Positions 59,216 to 64,000 of a stretch of DNA of 64,000 nucleotides are shown piece after piece (position 1 is the stretch's first letter; each line of letters opens with the position of its first letter). The notes beneath the pieces are model-generated. The model had not been told where the DNA came from. It saw nothing but the letters and a program-made list of their open reading frames with translations, and did no database searches. This DNA is from Scalesia atractyloides (lineage: Eukaryota; Streptophyta; Magnoliopsida; Asterales; Asteraceae), in NCBI GenBank assembly GCA_947069175.1, contig CAMTDV010000023.1, positions 91,138,240-91,202,239 of the forward strand, written 5' to 3'. A program made the translations under genes and the position numbers.

Positions 59216-59544
59216 TGAACCTTCCTGTATTGGTTCCTAACATCTGATGGATCCACATGATAAAAAACAGGTAAAATGAAATGATTACAGTTCTTCATTT
59301 CCTGGAGGATCAAACAAAGCTCCTCGAGACACCATCTAGAATTAGCATAGTTCGCCGACAACATAACTATTGAAGCCCTTGATTCGATTATTGCGGCTTG
59401 AGTTGTTGACCTCTGTCGATTTCATCATTGTCTCTGAAGGTTCGAGGACCTGCTCGGAGTAATGCATGATAGAGATGATCTGTAAAACTATGACGCTAAA
59501 GTAGGATATTTGCCGGAAGAAGATGCTAAAGTAGAAACCATTGA

Positions 59545-60570
59545 AATTGATAGATTTCGAAATATGAAGCATGACAAAGGAAGGGGATGGGATGGATGGA
59601 ATATAAAATGCGAAAAAGGCGTCAAAATTCAAAAAGCCGCGGTTTGTGACAATTAAGAGGTTTGACTTTTAACAATTGAAGCAAGGTTCTACACCTCTAA
59701 CCAGATTAATATTTAATCAACTGAAAATAATTATTTAATTTTAAAGAAAACAATGTATAAATTGTTTGAAAAAAAAATATAGAACGCAACTTTACATACC
59801 CCCTATTAAATCTACTTTGAAGTATTACATCAATGTGTATCACAAGTAATACTTTGGGGGCAACACATAACTGTACTACTTGGTACCACCAAAAGTTACA
59901 TATAATGATAGCAAACATTAACCGAAATTAACTGATTCATTACTGAATTGAATTAAGCGGTAACCAATATAAACTAGCAGTTTGCCCGTCCGTTGTGACG
60001 GGTTTATAAGATTAAGAACATCAATAACTATGTGTATATTTAAGATAATGATGACTTTTTTTATTTCGATTGCGATTAGTAACTACAACTGTTCTTAAAT
60101 TGGCATACTAACTTAAAATCTCATATCTAATTCGTATAATTTAAAATATCTAATTAATTATTTGTTAATTGATTACTGTAGGATTTGCTAACACCATTAA
60201 ATGAAGATAAATGAGATCTATCCATATTACATGTTTATAAAAGTAGTAAAAATGATAAAAACTATCAATGACAATCAAACATAGATTATAGTTATTGGCG
60301 TAAAAAAATTTACACAACATTTTAGAAATTGAATAAATCATAAAATTATTTTATTTACTCTACTAAGTTAATACAATCAACACTAACTATTAAATGTATT
60401 CTAAACATGGTAGACCAATTAAAGTGCCACATTAATTGCTAAACATTGAATCTCCATATACAAAAATACACCAAACACAAAAAACAACCACAAAAATAAT
60501 AGTATGTATGTAACACAAAGATAACAATAAAACAGCTAAATACAAAACGATAACTAAACATGTGGTGAAA
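59545..60570. other. upstream region of the TNL relic, no gene seen
   Basis: AT-rich. A palindromic 'gcccgtccgttgtgacgggt' (59985-60004) resembles the core of the tandem units at 45240-45690. Confidence 0.5.
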
Positions 60571-61480
60571 CTATAGTTTAGATATAGGTTGGACATATGA
60601 TGCCTTCCATAAAGATGATAAGAAAAAAACCTCACCCCATTCGTGTACTATAGTTAACTTGTTATTTCCATCAATATAGTGCACAGATGACCCTATCATC
60701 AATTGAACATCTACACTACACATTCCAATACTAACCAACATATGAAGTTCATCTCGTATACTCACCAACTCACCTATAGCTTCCACACTAAGTGTATCCG
60801 GGAATCCTACATTTTTAATTACCTTCAAATCAACATCCAAACGAAGTACCGTTGTGTTACCCATACACCAAAATTTGGTCAAATCCAAACTATTTGCACA
60901 AAACGTCCTAACGCACCAACTATAGATATCATTATCATATGGACCGTAAATTAAGAACCTTGGAGTTGGCCATGAACCTTTACTAAATAATAAATGTTAA
61001 TAATCAACCCGAAATGAGTGCATTTAATTTGCACAATATTGTAATCACAAGCAGAGTCAACAGAAAACCTAAGACTATCATCATCCATATTGTAAAAGCC
61101 CTCAGAATTAGAATATGTCAGCATATCTTGAACAAAGGAGTTAGTGGATTCTAAATAACCAATTCACCAGTATTACATAGGCAAACACATACCATCCCAT
61201 CCAACTTGCTAGAAATATCACATTACATGGATGAGCGTCAAAACATTAGTGCCTAAAACATATCTAGGAGATTCACCATGCTCATAACAAATCGCACACG
61301 ATTATTTGTCAAGAGCAATTAATTTCTTGTCACCTAATATTTGCAAGAAATGACAATTATTCTTAGCAAACTCAGGCGTTGTAATGAAAACCACCAACCG
61401 TTGAGTTAGACATATTGTTATCAGCAACTTCTACTGCTATCTGACTTTTGCGAGACTCAGTAGTTTAATCATAACGAACA
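60571..61480 (-). pseudogene. F-box-associated-domain gene relic
   Basis: On the minus strand, in broken frames, FITTPEFAKNNCHFLQILGD and KKLIALDK are followed by MVCVCLCNTGELVI-stop-NPLTP. Then SEGFYNMDDDSLRFSVDSAC, DYNIVQIK, GPYDNDIYSWCVRTF and NSLDLTKFWCMGNTTVLRLD. This order (a 'LVC' strand, 'NP.T' loop, 'FY..', 'DY', then a calyx-like repeat) resembles the C-terminal associated domain of plant F-box proteins, which recruit substrates to SCF ligases. No F-box itself was found upstream. Stops make it a relic. Confidence 0.45.
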
Positions 61481-61489
61481 ATACCCTAC

Positions 61490-62260
61490 ATGAAACATAT
61501 ACAAAACATGAAACACTTCTATATATCTAAATAAATCGGTTACGGTTATATTTTTTATTATAGTTAAGGGTGTATCATAACCGAAGCAGACCGATACGTT
61601 AGGGATGCTATCATATCACCTTCAGATATGATTGTTTCTACTCACCACCCACAAAACAATACATGCTCATTACCGGTGGAAATTAAGGAGAAATGCATAC
61701 AAAGTTTTATCAAGAGAAGATTGTTAATACAATATGATTAGGGGATTAGTTTACCATACATCTGTACAAGTGGATTCAAACCGTATGTATTTTTTTACAA
61801 CCACTGCATTTAGATTTAATATCATAGCCGTTGGAAGCTGAAAACCATATGGAATTGTGGTAAGTTAGGAGGGAAGTACTCTATGTGATGATTATTCTCC
61901 ATTTGTAAGAGGACCAAAGTTATTAAAGAATTTGTGGTTCCAGCTTTGAAGTGTATCGGCTAAGAACCTTTAACTTGGCCCTAGTCTTTTATTTTTTTCT
62001 CTAGTTAAAAATAATACATTTTAGAATTAACCGACTTTAGTTGAATCGACCCAAAACTGACGGCTAACTACCTAATGCTTAATCGACCATAGGATATAGT
62101 TATAGTTAAGTAGTCTTTCATCACTGAAACTTGATTAATAGTTATGCTTAAGCCTCTATATCCAAACCGAACTGACTTTGCACACCACTAAGTCATATTT
62201 AAACAAAAGTCATTTAGATATAGAACCTACAATTGTGAAAATCACGTGTACGAATTGAGG
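61490..62260. other. intergenic, no gene seen
   Basis: Nothing is recognised, and no F-box motif was found in the expected upstream position of the relic at 60571-61480. Confidence 0.5.
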
Positions 62261-62261
62261 T

Positions 62262-62600
62262 CATTAAAGCAACAAGCTACAATCTCTCGGTCTAGCGTCG
62301 AGGCAGAATACCGAGGTGTCGTTAACACGGTTGCTGAAACTAGTTTGTTCTGGAATGTGTCATTTAATTAGTTACATATTTTTATAACCGGAGCCACGGT
62401 GAGCAACTCTGTTAATACCCCGACAGTCTATCATTCCCAACATGCTTCAACGCCATCGAACTAAACATGTGGAAATTAATATTCATTGTCGTTTGAGATA
62501 AAGTCTGTGAGGGTTGTGTTCGTAATCTACATGTCCTTGCAGATTATCAGTATGCTATTGACATTTTCACCAGGGACTACCACGATATTTAATTGAGAGA
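62262..62600 (+). pseudogene. Ty1/copia RNase H end relic
   Basis: LKQQATISRSSVEAEYRGVV continues to NTVAETSLFWN, the copia RNase H SRSSAEAEYR signature. After frameshifts, HRTKHVEINIH and VLADYQYAIDIFTRD follow (the usual RTKHIEID...DIFTK end). No LTR follows, so it is an isolated fragment. Confidence 0.82.
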
Positions 62601-62619
62601 TTTTGATGCAGTCTGAGCA

Positions 62620-63040
62620 TTCATCTTGCTATAGCTCAGACTACTATGGGAACTAGTGTGTTAACAAAATATATTGTATTAGTGATTGTATTTATTAATT
62701 GTATATATTCCGAAAATAATGGAACTAGTGGGATTCTCTTGCATTTGGTGCGGGCTTTCGGTCATTATCGGTCCGGTTTGTTACAATACTCATACGATAT
62801 CAGCATCACTCTCGGCATAGCAATCGACATGTGTTTTACATCGATTAAAAACCTTAAAAATGAGTAACGGTACGTTACGATACCAATATCGTACCGGCAT
62901 CATACTGACACTCTCAATATAGCTTATGATACTAAAAAAAATACTTTATTGTGATTACAACTCCATGTTCTAACAAATTTTATAGCTCCACATAGAAAAA
63001 CTACAAAAAAAAAACCAATAAAACAATCAATTATATTTGA
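62620..63040. other. intergenic, no gene seen
   Basis: It contains GGTACG/CGTACC-type words (62865-62900) reminiscent of the MITE at 36589-36784 but no bounded element. Confidence 0.4.
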
Positions 63041-63042
63041 TA

Positions 63043-63680
63043 TCTTCGAATAAAACTTTTTTCACCGTACATAATAATAAGCATATGTCGACAGTATATT
63101 ATTCGGAATTTTATAAAACGTTATATTATATTAATAAAAAAAGGAAAAGGTAATAGACTTCATTTTATAAACAAAAAATTAAAGAGATGTTATAGGGTAC
63201 GGGCTTCAAACGATGTTGGTAATTCTAAAAAAAGAAAACAAGTAAAAGTTATAATAAAAAATCATATACGTTTAAGGTTAAAAGTCAATATAAAGTTATG
63301 TTAAAGTTAAACAAATAAGGTAAGAATAAAAATATGTTTAAGAAAATCATAAAAACGAATACGGTACCGGTACCAAAGTTTGTGACGATAAAATATGACG
63401 ATATTTGACACGTTCGAGTAGGACTTTTATCGAATCGTAGATAATAATAAGCACATGACAACGGTATATTCGAATTTTATAAAACCTATATTATATTAAA
63501 AAAAATAAAGAGTAATAGAGGTCATTTTATAAACAAAAACTAAATTGATTTTATACAGTACAGTAACAATGATTTTCCAGACGGGGTGTTAGTAATATTA
63601 AGAAAGAAAACAATTAATGGCTAAAATCAAAATATGTTTAAAGTTAAAAGTAAATATAAAAATTTGTTAAAAGTAAATAA
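63043..63680. repeat. diverged direct duplication (63043-63310 and 63425-63680)
   Basis: Both copies contain, in order, 'ataataataagca', 'aattttataaaac', 'tatattatatta', 'cattttataaacaaaaa', 'gttggtaat'/'gttagtaat', 'aaagaaaac' and 'gttaaaagt'. The intervening segment includes 'cggtaccggtacc'. Confidence 0.65.
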
Positions 63681-63689
63681 TACGTGATC

Positions 63690-64000
63690 TATTATAATAT
63701 TAGAAAAAATATTAAAAAGTATATATTATTATAAAAAAAAGTAAATTGCAACTTGCGTCTGTGTGCCTTGAAGAATCTACACATTTAGCTCCTAACTTTT
63801 ATTTTTGGTCTTCCAAGCCCATGTGGTTGCTGATTCCGGCCATCTGAGCCCATATATGAACATTCTTACTTGTCAAATGTATAAAATGCCCTTGAGGGAC
63901 TAAATTTGTAAATTTGAAACTGCTTCTTCCTTATATCTTTGCATCCGTCTTCATACTCCCCCCCCCCCCCAAATCGATCGTCAAATATTTCCCAAATTTG
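63690..64000. other. intergenic with C13 homopolymer
   Basis: No gene is seen. A run of 13 C lies at 63958-63970 and could be length-variable or a sequencing artefact. Confidence 0.6.

Larger units (their letters stand above)
53887..59541 (-). pseudogene. TNL (TIR-NBS-LRR) disease-resistance gene relic
   Basis: All parts of a plant TNL immune receptor are present in order on the minus strand. TIR exon (59541 to about 59215): starts MVSTLASSSGKYPTLAS, then TDHLYHALLRAGPRTFRDND, and PVFYHVDPSDVRNQY; the usual FLSFRGEDTR box is deleted. NBS exon (about 58065-56928): P-loop GMGGSGKTTVAQYIYN, kinase-2 RVLIVLDDID, CGGNPLALKVL, and an MMRQLLQDMG motif in place of the usual H. Short exon 56833-56768 (GSDTIEGQTLDMRKVELG). 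Exon 56511-56288 (first LRR). LRR exon (about 56180-55640). Post-LRR exons 55690-55521 and 55424-53887, with GYYLCRRDLFGSETSCWL near the end. Frameshifts at about 57960, 57778 and 55690, a W-to-stop at 54192, and a solo LTR inactivate it. Confidence 0.85.

Overview
The window looks like repeat-dense intergenic DNA from a eudicot plant. The sequence directly shows spliceosomal introns, a plant TIR-NBS-LRR (TNL) gene relic, a small CYSTM-type gene with a plant TATA box, and nested Ty3/gypsy, Ty1/copia, LINE, SINE, Mutator (MULE), CACTA and MITE elements. The repeat families resemble those of Asteraceae, but that is recognition from memory and needs a database search. I see no bacterial or organellar genes, no rRNA, no CRISPR and no canonical tRNA.

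Layout. 1-2107: an LTR-like stretch holding a tandem ~800-bp duplication, each copy with a tRNA-like A-box/B-box module. 2108-5909: AT-rich DNA with a short exon-like relic (3130-3203) and a LINE 3' end. 5910-8540: a partial copy ('unit A') of the right half of a MULE. 8545-9960: a LINE 3' end and a SINE. 10296-11059 (minus): the best candidate for an intact gene, a two-exon 76-aa CYSTM-like protein with a CACTA-type element in its intron. 11578-12372: a MITE with an internal minisatellite. 12600-13598 and 29038-30090: copies of a ~580-bp host repeat.

Centre. 13599-29037 is one nested transposon. A Mutator-like element flanked by a 9-bp target duplication carries a decayed transposase (FAR1-type zinc finger, MULE DDE core, SWIM finger, C-terminal OTU peptidase-like domain). 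It also carries a second intron-containing gene resembling ATHILA ORF-1. A complete chromodomain-bearing Ty3/gypsy (Tekay-like) element at 16267-25099 sits inside the transposase gene. Removing it together with one 5-bp duplication restores the reading frame across the junction.

Right half. 30311-30553: a SINE with a target duplication. 33051-38742: a CACTA-ended element without a recognisable transposase. 38750-42290 (minus): copia gag and gypsy pol relics. 42345-46600: tandem repeats and two MITEs. 46687-47941: a LINE. 48293-50080: a small copia with two LTRs. 50586-50745: a LINE tail between 25-bp duplications. 51669-53660: a second LTR-like block with three tRNA-like modules. 53887-59541 (minus): a TNL resistance-gene pseudogene, split in its last exon by a solo LTR. 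60571-61480 (minus): an F-box-associated-domain relic. 62262-62600: a copia RNase H relic. The last kilobase holds a dispersed duplication.

Nearly every protein-coding region except the CYSTM gene contains stops or frameshifts. The value of the window lies in its datable nested insertions and in the unusual MULE. Domain calls come from reading translated motifs; no database search was run.
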